From positions 1 to 64,000 of the forward strand of contig NZ_LXES01000044.1 in the NCBI RefSeq assembly GCF_001654845.1: 64,000 nt of DNA. Reading direction: 5' to 3'. This document shows, in pieces, positions 43,642 to 51,518 of the stretch. The stretch is from Enterobacter soli ATCC BAA-2102 (GTDB lineage Bacteria; Pseudomonadota; Gammaproteobacteria; Enterobacterales; Enterobacteriaceae). Every line of letters starts with the position of its first letter. Position 1 is the stretch's first letter. The notes below the pieces were generated by a model that saw only the letters and a list, made by a program, of their open reading frames with translations, made no database searches and was not told the DNA's origin. Position numbers and translations under genes: made by a program.

Positions 43642-45105
43642 ATGGCCCATAATAATATTTGCAAAAGTGCTGCTCGTTATGAGCAAGAGTTTGTCATATC
43701 AGCCTGCGGTTTCACATTCCAGGGATACAGCCTGTTACTTGAAGAGCAGGGCGTAAAGGCGTCTCATATCCAGTTTGATGGTGAGGAGGTTAGCCGCCAT
43801 GATATTGAAAATATCATTTTAAATCAATGTAGTGTGATTTCTGTTTTTCTTGGGAGAGACATTGTTAACCTCCTTGAGAGCCTCAAGAAGCTTGCTTCGG
43901 TTCTCAATGAACTGCCGGTATTAAAACGCGTCACGCTTTACGGGGAAATACCGGACAGCTGGCTGCTGCGTACGCTTGGAAGCCTTCTGGACAATAAACT
44001 CAAATTATCCATGATCCGGGTAGCCAATATTTCGGACATTATGGCGTGTATTAACGATAACTCACTTGCGGTAAAAAATTGCTCTCGTCCATTGTGCGAG
44101 ACGTATTCTGGACTCACCTCTAAAAATATATTGAAAGGGTTAACGAAGCGAGAGTTGGATATTTTGCTCAATTGCTATCGTGGCATGACTGTGAAAAAAC
44201 AGTGTGAAGTAACAGGCTTGTCGGATAAAACAATTTATACCCATAGAAAGGAAGGCTTAAAAAAATTACATCAAATTCAGCTGTGGTTGAGCGATCTTAC
44301 AGCCACCAGAATGGAAAACGTTATAACCCGGAAAAATGAAAAAAATATACTATCCAGCCATGAAATGGCGATTTTTAATGCCTTACTTAACAAAGAAATA
44401 TTCCCGGCGTATCAAGTTATTACCGATCGCTATAAAAAGGTTGTAGGCTTTGAAATTCTTTTGCGCTGGAATAAAAATGGAAAGATCCTGAAACCAGCAA
44501 GTTTTTTACGTGATATTTCAAATGTTGAAATCTGGCTTAAACTCACCGCGTTGGTTATCCATGCGGCTATATCAGGTATTAATAAATACAATGGGAAGTA
44601 CTATTTTTCGGTGAATATTCCTCCGCAACTTGCCTCCGGTAATTCGCTGCCAGGTATGGCAAAAAAAGCCACTGAAATGTTGTCTAAATCGCTGTGGTCA
44701 GAAAAACTGGTGTTTGAGTTTGCTGAATCCATTGATGTTACGAAAGATAGCGCGATCGCCAAAACGATGCAGCGCTTGCGTAATACTGGCTGTCGACTAT
44801 TTTTGGATGACTGCTTTTCAAGCCATTATACTATGTTTCCCGTGCGTCACATTCATTTTGATGGGCTGAAACTCGACCGAGATATCGTGGATAACTTTGT
44901 TGCCAATGACAATGATTATAATCTTATTAAAGCGATGCAGTTTTATAGCGATATAACGGGAAGAGACTGCATAGCAGAAGGTGTCGATAGCAAAGAAAAA
45001 TTTGATAAACTCGTCGATTTAGGTATTAAAAACTTTCAAGGTTATTATCTTTCAAAAGCGGTAAGAGAAGATGAGTTGGATCGTATGGTAAGGTTGTTCA
45101 GTTGA
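43642..45105 (+). CDS. LuxR-type HTH / EAL domain protein (PdeL-like layout)
   Basis: The protein has 487 residues: an N-terminal region of about 150 residues of unknown fold, a LuxR-type helix-turn-helix at 166-211 (GLTKRELDILLNCYRGMTVK, SDKTIYTHRKEGLKKL), and an EAL domain at about 240-487. E. coli PdeL also couples a LuxR HTH to an EAL phosphodiesterase but lacks the long N-terminus. EAL residues: Glu271 in FEILLRW (Ile replaces Ala), EFAES, Asp389-Asp390, Lys410, Glu446 in AEGVD and Gln466. The segment after the two aspartates, usually FGTGYSS, reads CFSSHYT, so loop 6 is altered and activity is uncertain. It may be a c-di-GMP-sensing transcription factor for the adhesin locus. The start has GGGAGCAGGTT upstream. 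Confidence 0.85.
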   Translation: MAHNNICKSAARYEQEFVISACGFTFQGYSLLLEEQGVKASHIQFDGEEVSRHDIENIILNQCSVISVFLGRDIVNLLESLKKLASVLNELPVLKRVTLYGEIPDSWLLRTLGSLLDNKLKLSMIRVANISDIMACINDNSLAVKNCSRPLCETYSGLTSKNILKGLTKRELDILLNCYRGMTVKKQCEVTGLSDKTIYTHRKEGLKKLHQIQLWLSDLTATRMENVITRKNEKNILSSHEMAIFNALLNKEIFPAYQVITDRYKKVVGFEILLRWNKNGKILKPASFLRDISNVEIWLKLTALVIHAAISGINKYNGKYYFSVNIPPQLASGNSLPGMAKKATEMLSKSLWSEKLVFEFAESIDVTKDSAIAKTMQRLRNTGCRLFLDDCFSSHYTMFPVRHIHFDGLKLDRDIVDNFVANDNDYNLIKAMQFYSDITGRDCIAEGVDSKEKFDKLVDLGIKNFQGYYLSKAVREDELDRMVRLFS

Positions 45106-45234
45106 TGAAATAGCTATTCCGGTGGCAGGGGAAATCCATAGCCATGCTATAAGCCCACCCGATGAGATAGATTTGAACTCTAATAACCATGGCTAGTTTG
45201 CAGGGATACTTATAGCATGAATTATTAAAAACAT

Positions 45235-45507
45235 TTACCGAGATAAAATAAGTGCCACGACCAGGCTAATCACTAAAACAGCACAGTAGAAAAAGATATT
45301 CCCTGAGAATTCAGAAAGCGTGTTCAAGTGTTCCTGACCTTGTTTGTTTAGTATTTGCAGTGCATTTTTTTCGTTTTCTGCATCTATTGTATAAGGATAT
45401 CGGGTAAAACCATTAGCTTTCAGGTTCTTAGAAATATCACGCGTCAATTGCTTCTTTATTATTACTTTGGACTCATCGCCTTTGATGAAGATTACATAGC
45501 TGTTCAT
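45235..45507 (-). CDS. small tail-anchored protein, unknown
   Basis: The protein has 90 residues starting MNSYVIFIKGDES, with AGAGGAAATGCAA before the ATG. A longer frame begins at 45534, but the upstream ATG at 45513 is too close to the AGAGGA. The N-terminal 65 residues look soluble with an ENEKNALQIL helix. The C-terminus is a single membrane helix (IFFYCAVLVISLVVALIL) ending in SR. This is a typical tail-anchor layout. No family recognised. It is followed on the same strand, upstream, by the DUF1543 gene. Confidence 0.55.
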   Translation of the reverse strand: MNSYVIFIKGDESKVIIKKQLTRDISKNLKANGFTRYPYTIDAENEKNALQILNKQGQEHLNTLSEFSGNIFFYCAVLVISLVVALILSR

Positions 45508-45581
45508 TTGCATTTCCTCTGCCCCAAAAAACATAATGTAACCTTTGTAGGGTTATCTGTTGTAGCTACTGTTTTAGGTAA

Positions 45582-45605
45582 GTCCGCTCCGTGCCAGGAG
45601 CGGAC
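45582..45605. repeat. perfect 9-bp inverted repeat with GTGCCA loop
   Basis: GTCCGCTCC-GTGCCA-GGAGCGGAC. It lies between the DUF1543 gene and the small tail-anchored gene. The core GTGCCAGGA-N3-GAC recurs at 16182-16203 and 46365-46386. It could be a dispersed intergenic element or a transcript-stabilising hairpin; no T-run for termination. Confidence 0.6.
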
Positions 45606-45630
45606 GTCCGCCGGGTTTATGTTTATGGTG

Positions 45631-46134
45631 TCAGACACCTATCGGTTGATAACCTTGCCATTCTGGTTGATCACGACTTCCTGAATCGCATGGAATCAAA
45701 TTAATAAAAAACTCACCAATTTTTTCAAGTAGTAGGCAATCGTCTACATCCTTCAGGTTATCTTTATGCTGATGGGCCGTAGCACATAGCAGTGTCTTTA
45801 ATGCTTTTATTTTGGCCTGTTGGGCATTTTCGGCCACAAATAAATCGAACTCGTGTAACTCAGCAAGCGTATCAGACCTGTAGCCGCCCGCATTGACGAA
45901 AAATAACTTGTTCGCTGAACGAGAGGGCTCAGTGGAAAGAGTGATGGAATAACCATCAGCCCAGGTGATACGGCTATAACCGTCGATATGGATTTTATCT
46001 TTATCGCCAAACCATACATCGCGAAGGACGGGCCAAGCGTCTTCTGGTTTGTTTGCAGCGACAAACTGAATATCATGCACCTCAATATTGGATTTGCCAG
46101 CGTTACCACCGATATAAAACATATATAGGTTCAT
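45631..46134 (-). CDS. DUF1543 family protein
   Basis: The protein has 167 residues. The opening block YIGGNAGKSNIEVHDIQFV and the later FFVNAGGYRSDTLAELHEF are DUF1543 landmarks, seemingly two related halves. No signal peptide or membrane helix. I chose ATG 46134, one codon after an in-frame TTG. The family has no known function; the AT-rich setting suggests accessory DNA. Confidence 0.75.
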   Translation of the reverse strand: MNLYMFYIGGNAGKSNIEVHDIQFVAANKPEDAWPVLRDVWFGDKDKIHIDGYSRITWADGYSITLSTEPSRSANKLFFVNAGGYRSDTLAELHEFDLFVAENAQQAKIKALKTLLCATAHQHKDNLKDVDDCLLLEKIGEFFINLIPCDSGSRDQPEWQGYQPIGV

Positions 46135-46559
46135 CAATTATCTTCTTCATGTGTGAATTGCGTTATATATTTCACTATATAACGTTTCGTACTGCAATCC
46201 CAGAAGGGATAATGCTGAGTTTATGCATCAGTGCGTTACCCTCCGAACAATATTTGCCTTTCTCCTGTAGCTTCTTTAACACTGCTAGCCATGGGCATCG
46301 GTTGCAAGCAGAAGGCCCGCTCCTCGCTCACAGCAGACCTTGTGGCACTCCAGGCATTCCGCTTTGTGCCAGGAGTGGACATTGTCCATGGGTCAGTCAG
46401 GCAGGTTGACTGGAGACAGATTATCACCTGATAACGTGCTTAATACCCGCAAAGTTAATTCCAGGAAGTAAAATCTCACCCTTTCAACAGATTGATTTAA
46501 ATATTTTTTTTAATTTTTATCCCGTCGTTATCAACATTCTGCAAAACAAGCGCTTGACC
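46135..46559. other. non-coding stretch with a dispersed-repeat copy
   Basis: No convincing gene. It carries one copy of the CCGCTTTGTGCCAGGAGTGG element (about 46358-46386) and a T-rich run at 46500-46518 leading to the TetR promoter. Short frames on both strands here do not look protein-like. Confidence 0.4.
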
Positions 46560-46582
46560 AGGTAGAACGATCGTTCTACCTT
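46554..46582 (+). promoter_or_regulatory. TetR-gene promoter with overlapping 22-bp perfect operator
   Basis: AGGTAGAACGATCGTTCTAC continues to a perfect 22-bp palindrome at 46560-46581. A TTGACC -35 (46554-46559) and a TACCTT -10 (46577-46582), spaced 17 bp, flank and overlap it. A repressor bound here would block polymerase, a classic autorepression layout. Predicted transcription starts at or next to the ATG at 46589. Confidence 0.75.
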
Positions 46583-46588
46583 TAGCGC

Positions 46589-47164
46589 ATGAACAAGAAG
46601 CCAAGTGATACACGAGAAAAAATCCTCGCCACCGCTGAACAGCTTATCTACCAGAACGGAATCCACGCCATGGGCATGGATCTTCTGGTGAAGAGTTCCG
46701 GCGTCGCAAGGAAGAGTATTTATCGCCATTTCGCGAACAAAGAGGACGTGGCATCTGCCGCGTTGAATGAGCGTGACGAACGGTGGATGCAGTGGTTTAA
46801 AAGCGAGTCTGATAAAGGCGAAACGCCTCAGGAGCGCATTCTGAACATGTTTACGGTTCTGAAAAGCTGGTTTGAGTCTGAAGGCTTCCGGGGCTGTGCC
46901 TTTATCAACACTGCCGGGGAGGTGGGAGATCCGGACGATCCCGTTCGCCAGATTGCGAAAATGCATAAGCAGAAACTGCTGGATTACGCGCGAGAACTCT
47001 GCGGGCAGTTAAATATCGAACGCCCCGATGTTCTGGCCAGGCAACTGCTGGTGCTCGTGGAGGGGGCGATTACCACGACATATGTGATGGGCGATCGGAA
47101 CGCCGCTGACGACGCCCGGGACGTTGCAAAAATTTTGCTGGAACGGGCCTCTGCCGGGGCCTGA
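46589..47164 (+). CDS. TetR/AcrR-family repressor
   Basis: The protein has 191 residues. The N-terminal TetR HTH is clear (TREKILATAEQLIYQNG, then GVARKSIYRHFANKEDVA). The C-terminal ligand domain has the GCAFINTAGE block seen in TetR proteins that control detoxification genes. The HTH starts at residue 7, so the start cannot lie much further in, and there is no Shine-Dalgarno sequence because the operator occupies that space. It precedes a DUF1348 gene by 50 bp and probably regulates both. Confidence 0.9.
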   Translation: MNKKPSDTREKILATAEQLIYQNGIHAMGMDLLVKSSGVARKSIYRHFANKEDVASAALNERDERWMQWFKSESDKGETPQERILNMFTVLKSWFESEGFRGCAFINTAGEVGDPDDPVRQIAKMHKQKLLDYARELCGQLNIERPDVLARQLLVLVEGAITTTYVMGDRNAADDARDVAKILLERASAGA

Positions 47165-47214
47165 GTAACGAAAATTTCTATTACCTGTAAACCGAAAATG
47201 ACTGGGGTTATACC

Positions 47215-47691
47215 ATGACTGATACACAAGTACGCCCGCCGCTTCCGCCATTTACACTGGAAACCGCTATCGAGAAAGTCCGTCTGGCTGAAGATGGCTG
47301 GAATTCCCGCGACGCGGCAAAAGTTGCGCTGGCTTACTCGCTGGATACCAAATGGCGTAACCGTGCTGAATTTGCAAATAATCGTGAAGAAGCTGAAGGG
47401 TTCCTCGCCCGTAAGTGGAAAAAAGAGCTTGAGTACCGCCTCATCAAAGAGCTGTGGGCGTTTGGCGGAAACCGCATTGCCGTCCGTTACGCATACGAGT
47501 GGCATGATGACTCAGGTAACTGGTTCCGCTCTTACGGTAACGAAAACTGGGAATTTGAGGCCGACGGCCTGATGAAGCGTCGTTTCGCATGTATCAATGA
47601 CATGCCTATCAAAGAAAGCGAGCGCAAGTTCTTCTGGCCGCTGGGGCGTCGTCCTGACGATCATCCGGGCTTATCTGATCTGGGTTTGTAA
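47215..47691 (+). CDS. DUF1348 (NTF2-like fold) protein
   Basis: The protein has 158 residues. The sequence (FTLETAIEKVRLAEDGWN, WRNRAEFANNREE, RFACINDMPIKESERKF) is typical of the DUF1348/YybG-like NTF2 superfamily found next to TetR regulators. A small cupped alpha+beta domain is expected; no enzyme activity is established. GGGGTTATACC precedes the ATG. Likely co-transcribed with, and controlled by, the TetR gene. Confidence 0.85.
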   Translation: MTDTQVRPPLPPFTLETAIEKVRLAEDGWNSRDAAKVALAYSLDTKWRNRAEFANNREEAEGFLARKWKKELEYRLIKELWAFGGNRIAVRYAYEWHDDSGNWFRSYGNENWEFEADGLMKRRFACINDMPIKESERKFFWPLGRRPDDHPGLSDLGL

Positions 47692-47847
47692 GCCAGTGCG
47701 TTATCCCGCAAAAGCCTCACGACTTCATCACAAGTGATCATTCAATGCAACGTGATGGGGCAGGCGGCGTTAAACTTCTGAAGTCAGCAGAAAGCACTTT
47801 GACGTCTTCAGGTCCGCACTTCGCTGTGGGTTCAGCGGGTTGATGCA

Positions 47848-47934
47848 ATGTTATTCGACGTCAGAAAACCCCATATCTCTCAGCCAGATGCCGTGGCAAA
47901 CGTCATTTTACAGGCCGTCAACTCGCTGAAATAA
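47848..47934 (+). pseudogene. possible C-terminal remnant of a short-chain dehydrogenase
   Basis: A 28-codon frame ends with SQPDAVANVILQAVNSLK and a stop. The QPDAVANVILQAVN string resembles the C-terminal part of oxidoreductases often found beside TetR genes. Nothing upstream extends the similarity in the same frame. Low confidence because the match is short and from memory. Confidence 0.3.
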
Positions 47935-47952
47935 TCGATTGACGAATAAAAG

Positions 47953-47985
47953 AAAGGGAACAGTAAACACTGCTCCCTTTTTATT
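47953..47985 (+). terminator. intrinsic terminator
   Basis: AAAGGGAACAGT and ACTGCTCCCTTT form a 12-bp stem with one mismatch and an AAAC loop, followed by TTTTATTTTTAT. It ends plus-strand transcription from the TetR/DUF1348 unit. The A-rich left side could also stop the convergent PTS gene. Confidence 0.85.
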
Positions 47986-48037
47986 TTTATATCATAACGT
48001 TATGACGCAATTTCAATGTTCCCTACGGCCTTGGGTG

Positions 48038-48352
48038 TCAGGCCGCCAGTTCTGGCATCTGTGCCATCACAAACGCTAAAACTTTTTCCGCATCGAGTGA
48101 GGCATAGGCCAGGCTTTCAATCACAGCAATAGGACGAGCGTCTCCAACGGTTGCTTTAATCTCAGCGGCCTTATACTGAATATGCGGGGCAATGAGAAAT
48201 CCGTCGAAAGCGGGCGCCACGCTGGCAAAATTATCCAGACCCACCGCACCCACAATGAGAGGATGCCCCTTGTTTTCTGCCAGTAACTGTATCTTTTTGG
48301 CGAGAGAATTTGCTGTGTTGCCAAACAAACAACATATCAGAAGCTTTTTCAT
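48038..48352 (-). CDS. orphan PTS IIB domain (lactose/cellobiose family)
   Basis: The protein has 104 residues. It resembles ChbB-type phosphocarriers: MKKLLICCLFGNTANSLAKK gives the C-x-x-G phosphocysteine loop (Cys8), followed by the APHIQYKAAEI and ARPIAVIESLAY blocks of the fold. It would accept phosphate from a IIA protein and pass it to a sugar through IIC, but no IIA, IIC or glycosidase gene is adjacent. AGGAGGT precedes the ATG, so it looks well translated. It may serve a distant PTS or have a regulatory role. Confidence 0.8.
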   Translation of the reverse strand: MKKLLICCLFGNTANSLAKKIQLLAENKGHPLIVGAVGLDNFASVAPAFDGFLIAPHIQYKAAEIKATVGDARPIAVIESLAYASLDAEKVLAFVMAQMPELAA

Positions 48353-48684
48353 ATTTTTACCTCCTGAGAATTATTCACAGGATATGACTCGCCAGATTTA
48401 TAAAATGAGCGTCACCTCATATTTGTATGAAGAATCGATAAGGGTATTAATGAATTCCCTGTGAATGACAAAATTGAGTTATCTCGTTGTTTCGTTGCGT
48501 GGGAAACACGCACAACCCACTTTATAGTGGTTAGCCCAAAAGAGAGGGTCAAAGGGTGAGGGGTTGTTGTTCTTTTCGTTCGACTTTGCAAAGATGTAAC
48601 ACACACTATTTCAGACCTGCTCTGACAGCAACACGCTAAGTTGCCAAGTCGATTTCGAACGGATTCTGCTTTGAGGAGCCCGAT
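48353..48684. promoter_or_regulatory. divergent upstream region of the PTS IIB and peroxidase genes
   Basis: 332 bp without a gene. It contains a TGCGTG-GGAAA-CACGCA hairpin (about 48497-48513) followed by an ACCCACT/AGTGGTT pairing, perhaps parts of a leader structure. Promoters for both flanking genes must lie here; I cannot assign them. Confidence 0.35.
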
Positions 48685-49167
48685 ATGACCACCTTCCATC
48701 AATTTTCAGCCACCAGTCTGGGCGGCCAGCTGATTCCAATGGCCGACTACGCGGGCAAGGTCGTTCTGGTCGTGAATACCGCCAGCCAGTGTGGCTTTAC
48801 GCCGCAATATGCCGGCCTTGAAACGCTCTACAAGAAATACGCTGCCCAGGGGCTGGTGGTACTGGGTTTCCCCTGTAACCAGTTCGGCAAACAGGAGCCC
48901 GGCAATGCCGATGACATCGCGCAGACCTGCCACATCAACTACGGTGTGAGCTTCCTGATGTTCGAGAAAGTCGAGGTCAACGGAACCGCGGCCCATCCGG
49001 TGTTTCGGTATCTGAAAAACGAATTACCCGGTGTGCTGGGCGGGCGAATCAAGTGGAACTTCACTAAGTTCCTGATCGGGCGCGATGGTAAACCACTTAA
49101 GCGTTTTGCCCCGTTCACCACGCCGGAGAAAATGGAAGCCGCCGTTCTTGCCGCACTTGAACTGTAA
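48685..49167 (+). CDS. glutathione peroxidase family protein (cysteine type)
   Basis: Thiol peroxidase reducing H2O2 or organic peroxides. It has 160 residues. The catalytic set is visible: Cys36 (TASQCGFT), Gln70 (NQFGKQEPG), Trp124-Asn125 (KWNFTKF). Cys82 in TCHINYGV is at the resolving-cysteine position of thioredoxin-dependent family members, so thioredoxin may be the true reductant. It is distinct from and shorter than E. coli BtuE. TGAGGAGCCCGAT precedes the start. It stands alone. Confidence 0.9.
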   Translation: MTTFHQFSATSLGGQLIPMADYAGKVVLVVNTASQCGFTPQYAGLETLYKKYAAQGLVVLGFPCNQFGKQEPGNADDIAQTCHINYGVSFLMFEKVEVNGTAAHPVFRYLKNELPGVLGGRIKWNFTKFLIGRDGKPLKRFAPFTTPEKMEAAVLAALEL

Positions 49168-49253
49168 ACAGCAAACGGTCAGCGGTTTTAAACGTCAACG
49201 TCTCCGACGCAACCCGCGCTGATTCTCTGCTCAACCATGCCAAGTCGTAAACC

Positions 49254-50123
49254 TCATTTACCCAGACCGTTGAGTAGCGCCTGCGTCGCAGCAGATGCAT
49301 TTCCCGACGGCGAACAAACCAGTCCAAATTCACGATACAGGGCAGGGGCAAGGGGGACGACACACAGACCGTGCAACGTCTCCGGCAGGGCTGATTCAGG
49401 GACAAGTGCGACGCCCATACCTTCTCCAGCCAGCAAGCAGGCACTGACCCAATCGCGAACTTTTACGCGCACGTCAGTTAACTGTAAGCCAGCATTTTCC
49501 ATCAGGCTTTGCCCATTCACTAAACACCCTCCGGTGGCAAGAATAAAGGGCTGGTCTGCCAGTTCTTCTAGCGTTATGCCGGATGTTTTTGCGAAACCTG
49601 CCAGAGGATGGCGAGCCGGCATTACCGCGACCCAGGCATCTTTTCCTAAAACAACCTTTGCGCGCCCAGGCGCAGGGTTCATGACGACCCCAAGTTCAAC
49701 CGTGTCTTGCGCCAGCCACACCTCAACTTCCTCGTCCGTGCCTTCCAGGATCACCACCTCAATACCGGGATAGAGACGTTTAAAGTCCCGCAATAATCTG
49801 GGCAAAAATGTGGCGGTTACTGAGGGAAAACTGGCCAGGCGAATGCGTCCGCTGTTTAGCTCCCGGTTCTCGTCTGCCAGCAAACGGATCGCATTCAGCT
49901 GCAATATCATGCTCCTTGCATGTGCGACAACCTGCTCGCCGAGGGCTGTGACGCCAATATTCCGCCGCTCACGTGTAAAGACAGAAAACCCAAGGGAAGC
50001 CTCCAGCTGGGCGATAGCCTGGCTGGCACCTGATTGCGTCATGCCAATTTCCTCCGCGGCGCGCGAAATATTGTTGGCATCCGCGACTGCAACCAGTAAG
50101 CGCCAGTGCAAAAGATTCATCAT
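49254..50123 (-). CDS. LysR-family regulator divergent from a GST gene
   Basis: The protein has 289 residues. The N-terminal LysR HTH is clear (NNISRAAEEIGMTQSGASQA, then FTRERRNIGVTALGEQV), followed by a periplasmic-binding-protein-like effector domain (about 90-289). It is divergent from the glutathione S-transferase gene with 127 bp between starts, the standard arrangement for a LysR activator and its target. The ligand is unknown. Confidence 0.92.
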   Translation of the reverse strand: MMNLLHWRLLVAVADANNISRAAEEIGMTQSGASQAIAQLEASLGFSVFTRERRNIGVTALGEQVVAHARSMILQLNAIRLLADENRELNSGRIRLASFPSVTATFLPRLLRDFKRLYPGIEVVILEGTDEEVEVWLAQDTVELGVVMNPAPGRAKVVLGKDAWVAVMPARHPLAGFAKTSGITLEELADQPFILATGGCLVNGQSLMENAGLQLTDVRVKVRDWVSACLLAGEGMGVALVPESALPETLHGLCVVPLAPALYREFGLVCSPSGNASAATQALLNGLGK

Positions 50124-50250
50124 GAGTATCAGTAGCTCAGCTAATAGTTAAATTATGAACAATTAATTTTACAGCAAGATTCTCATTAAGCAGAGTGTTT
50201 CAGAAACGTATTAAGCATCGTTAAAAAACATTCAATTCAAAGGAGACACC

Positions 50251-50856
50251 ATGAGACTCTATTACGCCCCTGATACCTGCTCACTTTCACCACACATTGT
50301 GTTGCGCGAACTGGAGCTTGAGTTTGTACTGGTTAAAGTGGACAACCGGAGTAAGCGCACCGCTGACGGTCGCGATTTCCTGACCATTAATCCTAAAGGT
50401 TATGTCGCAGCACTTGAACTTGACGATGGAGAGGTACTCACAGAAGGTCCGGCGATTGTGCAGTATCTTGCAGATCTTAAAGCGGAAAGCGGGCTGGCTC
50501 CGCGAGCAGGCTCCTGGGATCGGGTACGTCTCCAGGAATGGCTTAACTTTATTACCAGCGAGATACATGCGGGCTCGGCGCTGTTATTCAATTCCTCGCT
50601 GCCCGACGAGGTCAAATTGATTTATCGCGAAAAGCTGTTCCGGCGGTTCAATTTTCTTGAGGATCAACTCAACGGTAAAACCTATCTGATGGGTTCGGCG
50701 TTCAGTGTTGCTGATGCCTACCTTTTCACGGTGCTGGGTTGGTGTAAATTCTTCGCCATCGACCTGCAAGGTTGGCCCGTGCTATCAGCCTACATGGCAG
50801 GGATCCATGCGCGGCCTGCGGTGCAGGCTGCATTACTTGCTGAAGCGTCTGATTAA
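50251..50856 (+). CDS. beta-class glutathione S-transferase
   Basis: The protein has 201 residues, similar to E. coli GstA. It has an N-terminal thioredoxin fold with the beta-class Cys10 (DTCSLSPH) and the cis-proline/Ser region EVLTEGPAIVQYL, and a C-terminal helical domain with the conserved FSVADAYLFTVL capping box. It conjugates or reduces electrophiles with glutathione. AAGGAGACACC precedes the start. Likely target of the divergent LysR regulator. Confidence 0.92.
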   Translation: MRLYYAPDTCSLSPHIVLRELELEFVLVKVDNRSKRTADGRDFLTINPKGYVAALELDDGEVLTEGPAIVQYLADLKAESGLAPRAGSWDRVRLQEWLNFITSEIHAGSALLFNSSLPDEVKLIYREKLFRRFNFLEDQLNGKTYLMGSAFSVADAYLFTVLGWCKFFAIDLQGWPVLSAYMAGIHARPAVQAALLAEASD

Positions 50857-50869
50857 AGTAACCCGCGGA

Positions 50870-50898
50870 GTACCGGGCACCGTTTTGTGTGCCCGTAC
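50870..50898. terminator. hairpin after the GST gene
   Basis: GTACCGGGCAC and GTGCCCGTAC form a 10-bp stem with one bulged base and an 8-nt loop, 14 bp past the GST stop and about 60 bp from the convergent GNAT stop. No T-run follows in either direction. Confidence 0.45.
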
Positions 50899-50955
50899 AT
50901 GAACGCTATGGTAGCAGGCCCGCCGATTCAGTGGGTGAGTCAGAGGGGGATGTAT

Positions 50956-51432
50956 TTACCCTGCAAATTTGAGCAATGCTTCGCCATCAAGGCGATAGCG
51001 AACCCATTCAGATTGCGGCAGCGCGCCGATGCTCAGATAGAAATCAATGGCTGGCTGGTTCCAGTCCAGAACACTCCATTCCAGGCGGCCACACTGGCGC
51101 TGTACCGCACATTGCGCGATGTTTTTCAGTAACGCGATTCCCGCGCCCTGGCCTCGATAATCCGGGGAAACATACAAATCTTCCATATAAATACCGTTAC
51201 GACCAAGCCATGTTGAATAGCTGGTGAAGAACACGGCATATCCCACGGCTTTACCTTCACTCTCAGCGATCAGCGCTTCGGTTTTACTGCCTGCGGCGAA
51301 AAGTGTTTCCCGGATCTCGTCTGGCGTGGTGACAACCTCTTGCGGTGCCTTTTCGTACACGGCCAGCTCATAAATCATATCGTAGATTGCGGTTGCATCT
51401 TCCGGGCGGGCCTGACGAATTGTGATGCTCAT
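50956..51432 (-). CDS. GNAT-family N-acetyltransferase (diamine acetyltransferase-like)
   Basis: The protein has 158 residues. The acetyl-CoA-binding motif is YRGQGAGIALLK (about 93-104), preceded by the strand MEDLYVSPD. The opening IRQARPEDATAIYDMIYELA and the final blocks resemble the SSAT/thialysine acetyltransferase group, which acetylates polyamines or lysine analogues. The substrate cannot be fixed from sequence. It is divergent from the next LysR gene, separated by 86 bp. Confidence 0.88.
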   Translation of the reverse strand: MSITIRQARPEDATAIYDMIYELAVYEKAPQEVVTTPDEIRETLFAAGSKTEALIAESEGKAVGYAVFFTSYSTWLGRNGIYMEDLYVSPDYRGQGAGIALLKNIAQCAVQRQCGRLEWSVLDWNQPAIDFYLSIGALPQSEWVRYRLDGEALLKFAG

Positions 51433-51518
51433 GAGTTTTCCTGTTTGTTCTGCTTTATGTTGATGGGGTTAAGCATAAGGGTTATCGTCAGAAGAATTAA
51501 GTGCAATGAAATCAACAA

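Noticed and set aside
46231..46437. Short frames on both strands between DUF1543 and TetR.
   Set aside because: Composition is not protein-like, there are no ribosome-binding sites, and a dispersed repeat element overlaps them.
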